Under the pieces are notes generated by a model, which saw nothing but the letters and a program-made list of their open reading frames with translations, ran no database searches and was not told where the DNA came from. Source: Plectrocnemia conspersa (taxonomy: Eukaryota > Arthropoda > Insecta > Trichoptera > Polycentropodidae). From it: a stretch of 64,000 bases of DNA. This document shows positions 10,168 through 23,408 of the stretch, piece after piece (position 1 is the first letter of the stretch; every line of letters begins with the position of its first letter). The stretch spans positions 310,001 to 374,000 of the forward strand of contig VTFK01000052.1 in NCBI GenBank assembly GCA_009617715.1, written 5' to 3'. The translations under genes and the position numbers were made by a program.

Positions 10168-12945
10168 CATATTTACATCTGGCGATATTATATTTTAACC
10201 CTTAAATAGCAGAGATCTTGTAAGCCATCTGAAGTTTTTCAAATATTTAATTTAGTTGCTGTAGTATTGCAGCATTTGAGTATTATAAATTTAATTAATA
10301 ACTTATTGTGAATTTATTTATTAAATACATTGTCATGTTAGTTTAATTAGCCAAACACATTAGGCCGTCACCTATCCTGTTTATCGTATACACAATAGTA
10401 GCAAACAAGCAATCACAGCTGATTATCAATCATTAATTTAATTAAAACAACCCTACCCCAATTTCTCGATCGATACTTACCTTTGACGCACATACGCCTA
10501 CAATTCGCACTTCAGCTGATTAGTTTTCAAATCTACCTTAGGCTATACCTACTAACGTAAGCTAAGCATGACGTGCCTCGACGTGCTTCAATAATATAAT
10601 GATCTTCTGCCAATGCGATTTAGTTACAACCATTCATGTTTGAATTCAGTCATCCGACACTACAGTTCTAGTGGTCAATTTCTAGAATAGTGTCTGGGAT
10701 GCTAATTAGCGTAAGGCATATATGCTTCAATTCAAAATTCTGTATGGTTGATGTTTTGATGTTTGAATACAATACTGCATTGCTAACTTGTGACGCATTG
10801 TGCTATATAATTGAAAGGTACACACAATATCAGACTGCAAATTCTATGCGCGTAGGATATACATAAATATATATATATAACTTCTCGTGTTACTGTACAC
10901 CAATTATTCGGATTTTTCCCAATAGATTTTTAGTCTCTACCTGTATTTTTTTGATTTTGTAATCCATTTATGTTTTTCTCGATTTTAGGCAGTAGTTTTT
11001 ACGCAATTTTCAATTGAAACTACCGGTTTTAATATATTCAAAAGTTTTGCGAACATTGCTTGTTTCAATAATGCTTGCTATAGTTTCACTGGTGTGGTAA
11101 TTATAAGTACTTATGTACTTTTACTTTGTTTAGTTTTACTACGAAGCGAAGTCTGAAAGCTGCATTGAATAATTGAGTGAGCTTGTTAATACCTTTATAA
11201 AGTTCTTTCAATATTTGCACATTATTAAAGCAAGTTTAATTAAGTTTTTGGTGTTAGGAATTAATACTTATAATACTTATTCTCTTTGATAGTGATTGGT
11301 AAATAAACAATATTGATTCTCCGATTGACTCAGTAGTTAGCTTTACATAGGATATGTGCATACATCAGCTTATTTGTTATCGATTCTCACTGGCTAAGCC
11401 ATGATGGAACTAAAGCAGCATGTACGTGAAATATTAATTAATTTTCCAAAGGGAATAGTTTGTACTATAATCTGACGATAACTCTTGTAGTTGTAGTATA
11501 AACATAAAACATATTAATAAATTAATATAATCTTTGACTAATAGTTGTAATTGTGACGTGTACAGTTAATTATAAATAAATTCATCATTAATCATTAAAT
11601 GATTAAATGATTTATTATTGAAAAAAAATAGTTAATATAAAACGGATGACTTTGCATATATTTTATTTGTTAAAACATAACCAACCGTCAATATTTTACA
11701 GTAGCAAAAAAATAAAGATGTAATATTATTGCAATTATATAATTCATATAAAACTGGTTTATAATTTTGTTATAATAAAAAAATTTAAGCCCGCTCTTTT
11801 TATTAAATACGGTCTAAAAGCCGCAATGGCCGCAAGCCTAAAATTAATAAATACGTTTATTAGTTTAAGCTTTAACTGCCGTTGTAAGCATATGTATTTA
11901 ATGCTAGATTTCTATTTTACTTTGTGGATTCAGAGGTAAAGTTTTTCTAGGTTTTGTAAATATAGTTATGTTTTATTTTATTTAATATACATTTTTCATC
12001 TCATCAAATATTTATTTAAGTTCCTGATCCTGTGCATTTGCGATTGGTTTAAGACCATTTAGCGTTCGTTTAAATAGCTGTACAGATAAACGCATATTTT
12101 AATATTTTAGCGGTATTGCTAGTATAAATTGTTTATTGTTTGGTGTAACAACAAATCTTTTACTTATAATTTAAACATGATAAATAGTCAGGGGTTTTAT
12201 ATTTGTATAATTTCTTTTCTATATCCAGCATTAAAATGTCCATATTCTTTCTCATATTAAATTAGCGCATTGTCAAGTGATTTTCATGTAATCCGAACTG
12301 TTCGCTAAAAATTTAATCTCTAAAATATATTATATTACAATTTGAATGGTTTAAAATAGCAAAAATAAAACAAGAACTTAATTTAGTAAAAGAGTTAATT
12401 AATAAAAATATTTTAATAAACTGAACCGCAATGAACTGATTTATTAATCTGGCCGTTAAATTAATCTGTTGATAACAATCTTTAACCATAATAATAATTA
12501 TTAAATAAACGAATATGATTAAAATTTCGTAATACCGATTTTTTGTTGTTGTTTCATTTATTCCAGTATTTAATCATTATATGGGCCGTTGATTTTGAAA
12601 GTGGGGAACGTCAATATTATGTTTTTGTTCAATAATATACCTATTTTATATTGTTTACAATATTTTTTCATAAAAATATATTCACGTTATAAAAAAAAAA
12701 CATATTTTTAATAGGGCCCAATAGACACTTTCAAAAGCAATGTCTTATAGAATGTTGATTTCCTGTTTTAAAGAGTTTAATTGTAATAAGAAAAAAAATA
12801 ATAATTTATTTCTTTACTATTCAATTTTATTTCAATTAAATAAAAAGCTTAATATTATAACAACAGAAAAAGGAAAAATTATTATATACAATAAATAACA
12901 CACAACATAAATATAACATAACAAAATACCTAAAGGTATATTATT
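10168..12945. other. AT-rich non-coding DNA
   Basis: No gene was recognised. The first 100 bp may continue the older hAT relic seen left of 6026. A somewhat GC-richer part at 10370-10700 holds paired CAGCTGATTA motifs and could be unique regulatory DNA, without firm evidence. The rest is low-complexity A/T sequence. Confidence 0.45.
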
Positions 12946-12949
12946 ATTA

Positions 12950-14370
12950 TTTTTTTTAATTCGGATGGTGCAAATTTTTTAAGTATCCATGATGTATGGG
13001 TGGTATATAAGGCAATAAATCTTTATATTTCACAGTTTTTTTTATTTAAAGATGGCAATGTGATTTTTTCGAAAATCTTTGGCCTACCCCGTTTTGGCGA
13101 TAAATCAATAGTCTTAAAATGTGAATCACTTTCGATTGATGTTTTATAATTCAATTTCTTTAAGCTCATATCCAGAAGATTTTCAACCAGTTGACAGTTA
13201 TGCAATCAATATTTTTAGTTCTTTTCAAAATTGCCTCCTTCAAAGGTTTGGTTGAATAAAAGTTTCACTTTTCATTTCGTATAGTAAAAATAGATTTTAT
13301 TTGCGATATGTTTGTATTAATTTGTAATAATCCCCCGAAATGTACAGAATTTTTTTTTTCGAAAAGCCATTTCTATAACTCTAAAATCGTTATCATTTGC
13401 CAAAAATGAATGTCCAGATAATAATAATTTATGGTCAATAATATATATATTGTTATTGTTATACTGAACAATTTTCATCTACATTAAGGCTAACTTTATA
13501 TTTATATTTTGGCAAGTGTAAGCGATAACATGCTTTTGAGTTGTCACATTTTGTAGATGTTTTAAACAACAAGAAGTTTATTCTTGTGATCCTCTGGATG
13601 CAGTTAATTCGTCTTAGGTATACATATAAATTTCATCATCATGTAAATTGTGTAAACCTTGATTTAAAATATATATGTTTCGTTAATAGTATGTAACAGA
13701 AACTGTCAGTTTAGGGTATGGTAGTGCTTTTTACAAAAGTTTTCTGGGGTTTTTGAGGCTAGCTATTTATCTTATTGTAACGTTTTTCTAGCTAGTTCAG
13801 CATTTTTTAAATGAAAATCATGTTGTTTCATCAGATTTGTTTTTTCTTCAATATTGCGTGTCGTTTTAATTTGCATATTGAGCGAATTGCATTTTTGGCA
13901 CATGTCTTTACGTGGATGATGAAAGTGCAAATTAAATTCTTTGTTGAAAATATTCCTATAAATTTTCTCCATAACTTATGTTATTTACCTAACATTTATC
14001 AACGTATCTATTGAAAGTTTGTATACTATCTATTTGGATTTTGATACCTTGCATAATGGCTGTTTGATTGGGGGATTGTTCCTTATTAGATTTCCTAGAG
14101 AAACCTTTCATTCTATCACGAAAATCTTTTCCAAAATTTTGTTGCATTGAGAGCACGGTCTACTTTTCCTTTTGATATATTAAATGTGTGTTAAAAAAAT
14201 CTTTTGCATACTGAAAATTTTGGTATTTAAATAATATTTAAAAATGCGTTCCCCTGTAATTTCTCGGTCGCATTCTTCTCTTAACACACTTCTGTGTGAA
14301 ACCATTAGTCTGTAAGACTCCAAAAACATTTTTCTCGTAATTATGAAAAATAACTGACTTAGCAAACTTT
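12950..14370 (-). pseudogene. Transposase-like gene relic, family not named
   Basis: Minus-strand pieces appear in a consistent order. First EECDREITGERIFKYYL and MQKIFLTHI (14365-14180). Then a SHYARYQNPNR-like stretch (about 14040-14070). Then an open piece, 13972-13772, with FNLHFHHPRKDMCQKCN. Next a TASRGSQE-like piece (about 13580-13600), SGHSFLANDNDFRVIEMA (about 13365-13420), and a C-terminal SPKRGRPKIFEKI (about 13080), then a YIPPIHHGYLKNL-like end near 12980. I recognise this motif series from uncharacterised, repeated insect proteins that behave like DDE transposases, but I cannot give the superfamily. There are many stops and frameshifts. No terminal repeats were found. Confidence 0.6.
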
Positions 14371-14374
14371 TTAA

Positions 14375-17300
14375 TTTTTATTAAAATTATTTTATTTTGA
14401 GTGGAATTGCCTTACTTTCAAAATCAACAAGCAATTAATATCACCGACTTAAATAATTTACTAGTAAGAAATTAACACTGTTATTTATAAATTGTGTGAA
14501 TTGATTAAAAACAGAAATTTTAAGATAATTTTTAATGAAAATTATCTTTAACTCCTTTTTTTTAACAAAATGGACTGGCACACTTTTAAAATCAAATACT
14601 TTGTGTCTCTTGTCAAATATGTTTAAATTCTAGTAATATTAAAATTAGTAATCGATTTATGATTATATATTACTATAATTCAATTTCTTAGTGGTCAACA
14701 AAATGGCAGTTCCATAACATATTATTACACATTCGAAGCATACACTTAACTACAATAATAATATATAATACTGCTATAACATCAGTGTTTCTTTTGATTA
14801 TTATTAGTTATTTATAATAGTTATCATTCAATAGTCGATTGAAATTTATTCTTAGATATATGTGTCGTCTCCTACAACATTTATATCGATATATTCATAT
14901 AGATAACTTGATAGCTTCGGGGCTTTGAGCTTAAACTTTTTTTATTAATTAGTGTTTTAACGAAGCTGACTATACTGTCAAACCATTGAGTGTTGTAACA
15001 ATACACTGCGTATAACGCATTAAATTTTTCAAAATTTTAAATTTTGCATTATTTTATATTAATTTAAAATAGTGTGAACACCAAAATATTTTTTTCGATT
15101 TCTTGACTTAGATTACTTTCATAATTATGGGTTCATATATCACTAGTAATATATAATATATATATTTTTTTAAAAAGTTTAGAAATTACTTTTGAGATTT
15201 GCATCAGACAGTTTAAGTGTAATAAAAATTATATTTATTTATTATTCAAAGAAACGTAATTCAATTAAAAACACAGACAACAATGCTCCATTCAACCAGT
15301 TAAATACTTATTAGTGTTGTAGGATTGCATAAGTGAGCTAATAATACGTATAACAACGACTAACCATCACGCAAATGCACTCTGAGCGTGAGATACAGAT
15401 TATTTATTATTGACAATGAACCGTGAATTGTAAATTCTATTTTAAACCGAATTGCTTTGAGACGTAATGCATTTGAATAGTTTATAATGGTGAAGAACAG
15501 CATTTGAATATGTAAATCAGGGTATTAATTTGATATTGCTTAAAGTTTTTAATTGTAATTGACAGTAACAGCTACACAATATAATTAATTTTGGAGAATA
15601 TTTTGCGACAATGTTTTATTGACATAAAATTGTATTAATGACATCTAGCGACAAAATGACAAATCTTGATCGCACTTAATGTTCGGCTTTAGTGTTAATC
15701 CATTGAATTGGAAAATATTAGTAAAACCTCAGGATTGTATTTATATATTCACATAATCTATTTTTTTTAATATAGTTCTGTCCTATTTTTTTTACAATAT
15801 TTTAACATGTTTGTTATAATTAAATACAAGCAACTTTCACAAAAAAAATTTAATACATTAGTACATTAAAATCATAAAAGTAATAATGAAAAACATCAAT
15901 GACTTTGACTTGATATGATATAGCAATGACATAGGTCGTATCCGATAGCAAAATTGCGGAGATTAGAATTAGTGATTTTTGTGTAATAATTATTCCAATT
16001 GATCATCCCAGATTTTTTTTTTCTAATCAGTGAATATCGTTACTTATGATTTAAAATTATATAATCAATTTTATAAGATTAGCATAAAATTTTTTGTATT
16101 GATTTATTTTAAATTCTTCGAAAAACATAATTAACGGTAAATATAATATATTTTTTGTAAAAGCGTTTTTAGTGGTATTAGAGCTGAAATAAATAAAAGC
16201 TCTTGAGACCGAAAATCTGCAGTGGTGTAAAATCTTAGTTTCATTCTCTATTTAATACAGATTAATTTTTTCTGTATATTTTATACTTTGCTTTTTAGAT
16301 ACAGTTTTTTTTATTATATAAAGGTCGATAGCGCTCGTAATTAAAAGACTGTGTTTTAAAAAAATATCGTATGTGTATAAAATTATTAGAATCGGTCCGA
16401 GTAAATTTCTTAGAACTCTGTCTGGACTTTTAGAGAATTTATTATTTAGTATAACTGCATAGTTACAACCTTTTCGGTATGAGTATATATACCATCGATA
16501 TAATTAAGCTGTTTCATATAAAATTTATAAATATATAAAACGCTATATTTTTTATTAAAATATGCTTCACTTATTAAAATATTTCTATAGCAATTAATGA
16601 ATATTATGCTTATAACAATAATAAAAGTCTAATTTAAAACAGCTCTTTTAAATTTGAATAATGATTTTTATATATTTGATTAGTCCGTGCATCTTTCTCA
16701 CTTGAGATAAGTAATATTTTTCTCTACAAAAAAGAACACTTTAATCTTTTGTCAACATCATAATGCATAAGAGGCTAAAGAAATACAAAAATTTGACTGT
16801 AAATTAGACAATTAATTTGACTCAGTAAAAATCAGACACTTGCTATGAAACAAGTCAATAAAATAGTGTTAGTATTAAACTGTGAAATACTTTATTAAAA
16901 GCAAGTAATAAAATAATTTTAAACCAGAAAATATTTAAAGTAAAAATATCTGTGCTTAAATTATTTTTATTTAGATATATGTTTATAAATTAACTATTAA
17001 TACAATGGTTGTAGTCATTGTTATATATACTTATAAAATTAGGCGCAGAATAGTAAACTTTTGATTTTTTTCTGCACTATTTCGTGCAAGTTTAAATTAA
17101 ACTGTAAGCCCTGTTTGTAAAACTTGTTGAAATCCGATTCTGAACAATTAAAGTTTACGATGTTTACCATTGCGCAAATTGGAGTAATTAAACTTGATAT
17201 CCCTCAAAATCGTTACATTAAATATGTTGTGAGATTTAATTTTAAACTGCATTAAGAACATATCAGTTGGCATAATACAGTATCAATTTTGTATGATCGA

Positions 17301-18180
17301 CAATGTCTGTATATTGAATATTGCTCATATGTTATCGTAATTAGCGGTCGGTTAAAATGCAATTATCCATTTTAAACATAATTAAACTTTGATAATTGCA
17401 AAGTGGTCGTATATTATTGTGATTTAAATTGAAACCTATGCACTTAATGGTATCATAATATTTGCGGTATTGATTTTACTGGCGATATTTGTTTTAACGG
17501 GCAATGTTTTTTTTTTTTGCAACTGTAAAAGTGAATACGTAAACATTGCGTCATATTTGTTTTGTAAATAATATATTTTAATCATCAGGCATTGACAATC
17601 AAATTATAGTTTTTTCTATATAATATGATTGTATCGCTTAATATATTTTTTCTTCAACTAAATCTGAATCCATGTTTAATGTATATAAGATTTAAATTAA
17701 ACTTTCCAATGTAATTTTAAAAATTTTCGTTACGAAATAGTTAAGCAGTTATTAAATTATTTATGTGAGAAAAACTTGGTTTTTCTTTTTAAAAAACACA
17801 TTTACTTTACAGTCAATAATTGTACTTATGTTACCAGATTCACAAAAGGTTAAATTGCAGATTTCTAATATTATACACTATAAAATTCATTTCTTGATCA
17901 CATTTGTTTGTATATTATTGCTACATGTAGTACAACTTTATGAAAAAATTTCAGCTTTTATTAATCGTGAAAATTGTGTCAAATCACGTATAGTTTTAAT
18001 ATTAGTTTTTAAGTATGTAATTTTTCAACATTGTCTTTGCTTTCAAAACTGTATTAATTCTTAAAAAATTTAAAAATTTAAATTCCAACAAATATTCAAT
18101 AATTTTGGAATAGATGCATTAACTTTTTTATCAAATGTTGCCAATCTTTGCAGAGATTTTATTTGAGAAAAAACAAAGAA
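14375..18180. other. AT-rich non-coding DNA
   Basis: About 3.8 kb without a recognisable gene, RNA or transposon end. The 99-codon plus-strand frame at 17765-18064 is low-complexity and resembles nothing known. The part at 17200-17480 has several TAATTA/ATTA-type and AAATTG motifs in less biased sequence and could be unique regulatory DNA; this is weak. Confidence 0.45.
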
Positions 18181-18185
18181 ATAAA

Positions 18186-19538
18186 TATAAATTAGCAACA
18201 ACTCCATCTGAATTATATGATTATATTTTTTTTAATATATTGTATCCTCGGTAATTTGACAACTAGATTTTAAACAGCAAAATAAAAAAATAATACATTC
18301 ATTTTCATGTGCTTATTCCTTAAAGAAAATATAAAAAAACAGTCTCGAATCTAAAACAAAAATATTTTTTAAAACATGTCACTGCAGTAAAATCATATCA
18401 GAATACATATTCACTAGTAGATTAATATTTAAACCAGTGAAAAAAAATATCTGGCAGGTGCTAGTACAATTGTATGATTTTAACTTTTTTATTAGTCGTA
18501 ATGTATATTTACATGCGAATGTGTATTTTTTAGTAAAGTAAAATTTTCATTAATTAAGTCCAAATACATTTTTACCAGTAGATATATATTTCTACTAGCG
18601 AAAATATAATTTAACTAATAAGCGCTAATATGCTGATCTAAAATGTATATGAAACTTGCAAATTAACAGTTACGAAACGTCCATGTGCTGTTCAAACCCA
18701 AACCTAACCCAATGAAGTTCTTAAACTGATCATAGTTTTACAACTTTTATTAAGTCAAGGTCAAAATATAAATTAAGCTAACTTATAAATTAAGGTATCT
18801 CACAGATTGCTCCATAGTTTGTCTGTATTTCAGAATAACACCATATTTTTAAAATATGATAGGCATCCTTACCGATATTACTAAGGACTTCTATTATAAG
18901 ACGGTTGATCAAAGTATATTCAAACCGAATTTTGGTCAATAGAGGAGCGGAAAAACAATTATCACTACTCAGAAGTCAAAAATTCACGTCAAAAGCAATA
19001 AAATCGTGTCGGCGCCGTCGCAGTGGGAACGCTCGGTAACGAGCGTTCCACTGCGATGGCGACGGCATGATTTTATTGCTTTTGACGTGGATTTTTGGCT
19101 TCTGAGTAGTGATAATTGTTTTTTGCGCTCTCCTATTGGTCAAAATTCGGTTTAGATGTGCTTTATTCGATTCTCCCTCGTATTATTGTTATTAAAGACT
19201 TAATATAAAAGCGTTTTCACCGCGATGGCACGATTTTATTGCTTTTGGCCTGGACTGGAAGTTCACTAAATGGCAACACTGAGCAGCATCAAAAACATGA
19301 CTAATTATCTAATAAATATCATAAGTTAATATTTTTAAAAATTGTCATAATATTTCGCATTAAATATGATATCAGAAAATATGTCGCAACGGTGTCTTAT
19401 TTATATATTTATTAGTAGCATAATATTATTTATTCAATAAATTATATTAGGATGTTAAAAAATATATAAAATGTAATTTTTGCCATAAAGTCCGAAATCA
19501 TTGTTTTCCCAGGCCAAAGTTCGCTTTCGGTGACCCTG
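18186..19538 (+). repeat. Hairpin repeat family, copy A
   Basis: About 1.35 kb shared with 39255-40654 and 47352-48566. Landmarks in order: a TTAGCAACA/TTAGTAGCAG-like start; ACCAGTAGATATATATTTCT near 18578; a CGAAACGTCCAT motif; the long inverted repeat 18922-19153; TGGCAACACTGAGCAGCAT near 19272; and a right end with a CAGGCC...GACCCTG mini-palindrome. No coding frame is shared by the copies. The ends fit no transposon class I can name, and no clear target duplication was seen. I infer a non-autonomous foldback-like element. Confidence 0.8.
18922..19153. repeat. Long inverted repeat (hairpin) of copy A
   Basis: Two arms of about 115 nt meet at GCTCGGTAACGAGC (19031-19044) with almost no loop. 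The inner third of each arm is GC-rich (GGCGCCGTCGCAGTGGGAAC) and the outer part AT-rich (CAAAAGCAATAAAATCG). A few mismatches separate the arms. A transcript of either strand would fold into a long double-stranded RNA. Confidence 0.92.
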
Positions 19539-19539
19539 T

Positions 19540-21495
19540 CTTTAAGTAATCTAACATATATTTTATTAAAAGCACTATTCTACTGCCACCTTAATATATA
19601 TGTTCTAATCTCACATCTTCAAAATAGCATAAAATATTTTAAAAACATCTAAAAAAATTATTGTCTGAAAGATAAAATTACTACACACACTTTATTCTCT
19701 GGGCTAATTTTTTTTTACACAAACCAAATAGCTAAATTTCTATGTAAAACTTATATTTAAAGCATATAATATTTTTTAAAACTACACAATCTAATTACTA
19801 TATTAAAAAAATTAATCTTTACATACACTAAACATATGTTTATTTTATTTAATAATAATAAAAACATATGTTTATTTTATTTAATAATCTTGTTATATGC
19901 AAGGAGTATGTTTTTAAAAAAATAATTAAATATTTATAAATTTGCGTTTCGTTATAATATATTTTTTTTTATTTATACAAAAATAATAACAGCAACTTGT
20001 GAGAAAATTTATAATAAACATTTTTCATACAAAAGCTTTGAAAGCTCGCCGTTAGATGTCCATACATTTTCTTCGCTACAAATATTAAGCAAAATACACT
20101 TCTTAATTAAATAAATATTTTTCTTACACGCCAATGGTCTGGCTTAATTTATTTATTATTTTAAATTTAAATTAAATCAACTTAGTTTTAATATTAAAAT
20201 AATTTAATATTACGCTATATCCGAAAACTAAGTTCTGGTAAATTTAATACACAAATTTGATAAATGATTATTTTAATAGTATTATTTTCAGTGCTATCTG
20301 CAATTATCAACCCCTTTTAAATTTAAATCAATAATTTTTTATTAACGTCCAATTTAGGATCAGTTTACAAGCTCACACAAATAGGGAAAATTTCGATTAA
20401 TATTTAACAATGTAATAACCATTCAATGAAATAATACGCATAATCATAGATCAATATTTAGTGAGTAATCTGGCAACTCAATGAGATACATAATAATTAT
20501 TTATGCAGATTTCAATATCTATTATATTTCAAATCAGTATTACATAATATTTTGCATTTTGATTTAGCCATATACGAGGAACAGTAAGAAATAAATATAA
20601 TATTTTAATATCTTTAGAATACCCCTTTATTTATTTTTCAGCAATATTGCAATGTATCAACTAGATATTAACGTGATAGAAGTCTCTTTTTTTTTCTTGT
20701 TTGATCACTTACCTGTTCGTTACTAAGCGTACTAATATAATTAAGCACAACTTCATTGCTAATAAATCTGTTTGTGTTTTTTTTATTAATAAAAAACCGT
20801 TTATTTTAATAAAATAATTTATTTAATAAACTTACCATTAAATACAATTCATATTGCTGGTTTTTAAGCATGTTCGTGGTTACAATATGATCAGCTACAA
20901 TTTAATAAAAATACGGATATTAAATAAAGCGTTGGTGATTGTAATTTACAGCAATAAACTTAAAAACAAATAATGAATTCAGTGCTAATTTCAGTGCATT
21001 TAACTTAAGATCTGAAAATATTGATATGTTAACTTTAGTCTTTGAAGCAATATGAGCTTTGGTATTGGGTGCTTAAATTTAAATTTTAGGTTGTTTTTAT
21101 CGTAGTCTTCGATACACTTTAAGTGGATTAGTGCGGCTATGCCAATATTTTTATAGTATTCTCCGGTATAAAAATGATATTGTTCTTTGATCGTTGATAT
21201 TTGAAGGCTGTTATGATTTTTTTTAAGATTAGTATCAAATGTGTATTGTATATTATTTTAGATGATAGTATTACTAGTGATACTTTACATCTGACATGCA
21301 TATGTTAAGATGTGCTCAATTATTTTTTATAAACTATTATTATATTATAAGATATTGATTTTTAAAATCGTAAATGAGAATCAAATTTATTATGCCAATT
21401 GTGACAAAATTTTTTTTTTTAATATTCTAATTCAATTAGAATCATTGTGACTTAACAGATTAACCCAACCCTATACTAATGCTCTTAAAAGTAAA
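19540..21495. other. AT-rich non-coding DNA
   Basis: No gene is seen. A 33-bp unit containing ACATATGTTTATTTTATTTA occurs twice in tandem at 19831-19890. The rest is A/T-rich. Confidence 0.5.
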
Positions 21496-21499
21496 ATAC

Positions 21500-22300
21500 C
21501 ATCTCTATATCTTCTTCATTAATAATTTTAAAATGTCATACGATTTTTGCAAACACATTTTCCTCTGCAGTAACATTTTGAACGACATTTTTAAAATTTT
21601 AAAAGTGTGCTAATTTTTTTTTTTAATAAATGCGATTTCTAAATTTCTAATTTTGTATTAAAAAAATTCACTGCACTTATCATTTGAGCAATATGTTGGT
21701 TTCTGACTTGCAATCGTAAATTTAATTGATCAGTGTGTCTTCAAACTGTACACAAACAGAAACTTCTTTACCAGAGGTAGTAAATTCAAAAACCTGTTAA
21801 GTACCTTATTTTTGCTAATCCATTGTACTTCTGTGTGAGTACTAAAACTATACAATTCAGCATCATTTTTTTGTAAAAGTAATTTTAACAATTTGGTCCA
21901 GTTCTTATCGAATTTAAAATTTTCGCCCCTGGTTCAATTACGTGTTGAAAATGTAGTACTTTTTTGCATAATATTTCCTGATGAATAATACAATGATATG
22001 ATGCAAATTTTATAAATAAATGGTCTCATCTACAAAGGGCAATAAATCCAGATTTTATTCCTCTCATCTGTTGTAATATTTGGGCTTAACTTTTCTTACG
22101 GCAATTTAAATTCTTCAACAAAATTTATAAATACAGAAAATATATCTTAGCTCTTTCTTCGCCCTTTTAAAAACAATTTTTTTGTAGATAAGTGGTCAAA
22201 AACCATCTTTGTGAGGTGTTAAATATATCGGTGGACTCATTTAATTGCAAAGAAAGAAAATACACTTTTTTATAAATATTTTTTGTATATATTTTACGAA
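21500..22300 (-). pseudogene. hAT transposase relic (ZBED/GTF2IRD2-like)
   Basis: Minus-strand motifs in family order: FSLQLNESTDIFNTSQ (about 22210-22255), CIIHQEILCKKVL (about 21950-22000) and HTEVQWISKNKVLNRF (about 21790-21838), followed by LLPLVKKFLF. They correspond to DESTD, HCxIHRxxLxxK and HTEVRWLSRGKVL of hAT enzymes. Each block is in a different frame, with stops between. The element's ends were not found. Its right limit is close to the target of the hAT element at 22391, so the latter may have inserted in or beside it. Confidence 0.75.
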
Positions 22301-23408
22301 GCTAGCGGCGGACACTTTAATAACCATTACCTAGTCTAAGTGTTACCTGTTAAGATATTAGGCATTTATCAAAATATAAATGATTTGAATTAGAGGTTGG
22401 CCAACTTTTTTTTAAAAAGATTAAAGATTGTGAATATTTTAAGCTCGATGGGCTAGGAATATATTTTATTTTTTTAAAGATAGTGTAAGTTTTATATTTG
22501 AGCACTGATTTTATTTGTAGTTGTAAATTGAGTTCGTTAAGAAAGCATACTGCAGCTTATTGATATTAATAGCTAAGTGCAATTTTTTCTTTAAGAAAAT
22601 TTAGTCTACCATGAATGCATTTCTAATAAAAAGTCGTTGAATTGACGACGAATGAATTTATGAGAGTGAAAATAGTTCACCGCTGACATAACTGATTCAG
22701 AAACATGTGATAGATTAAGATGTCTTTCATATATATTTTTCCAACTATGCTTAGACTTGTTTATCGTATATGTTTAATATGCGACACATTTTAATCGATT
22801 TCACTTCAGAATGTTCTTTGTAAGCACTTTCTCAACTTCATTAAATATATTTTTATCTGTATTTATTCGTGAAGACTATTCATGGTCACTTTAAACATAG
22901 CAAAGACTCCTTAAATAAACAATTGTTTGCAAAAGCCTCTGAAAAAAGGTATACACTGTTACTATTTTTAGCAAACACTTTAATCATACAAAAATTTGCC
23001 ATTTCTTAAAATATTACTTATTTAATTTTATATAAAGCACCTCAAAAAATTTAGATTTAGCAAAAGCGCCAAAATTTAAAAATTTTATGAACAAAAATGA
23101 AGAACATTTACTATGCTATTCAATTGCCTATTGATATTACTCACAATGTGCTCAATCAATGTTGCATTTCTTTGTCTGCCAAAATCAAACATTATTAAAT
23201 TACTTAATTATTAGTAAATTGCTTTGACTTTATTTATATATAAATGAGCTAAATGTTTACTAAATTTAGCCATAGCCATATTATTTACTTGAAAACGTGT
23301 TAAGCTCTTACATTTTTCTGATCGTGAATATCGTTTCTATTGCATAGTCTGATAATAACAATGCTTTAAGTATTTTTTTAGTGTAGACATTGCACCATAA
23401 AAATAATA

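Noticed and set aside
18186..19538. Helitron interpretation of the hairpin repeat
   Set aside because: The terminal mini-palindrome fits, but the 3' CTRR and 5' TC ends are not present consistently in the three copies.
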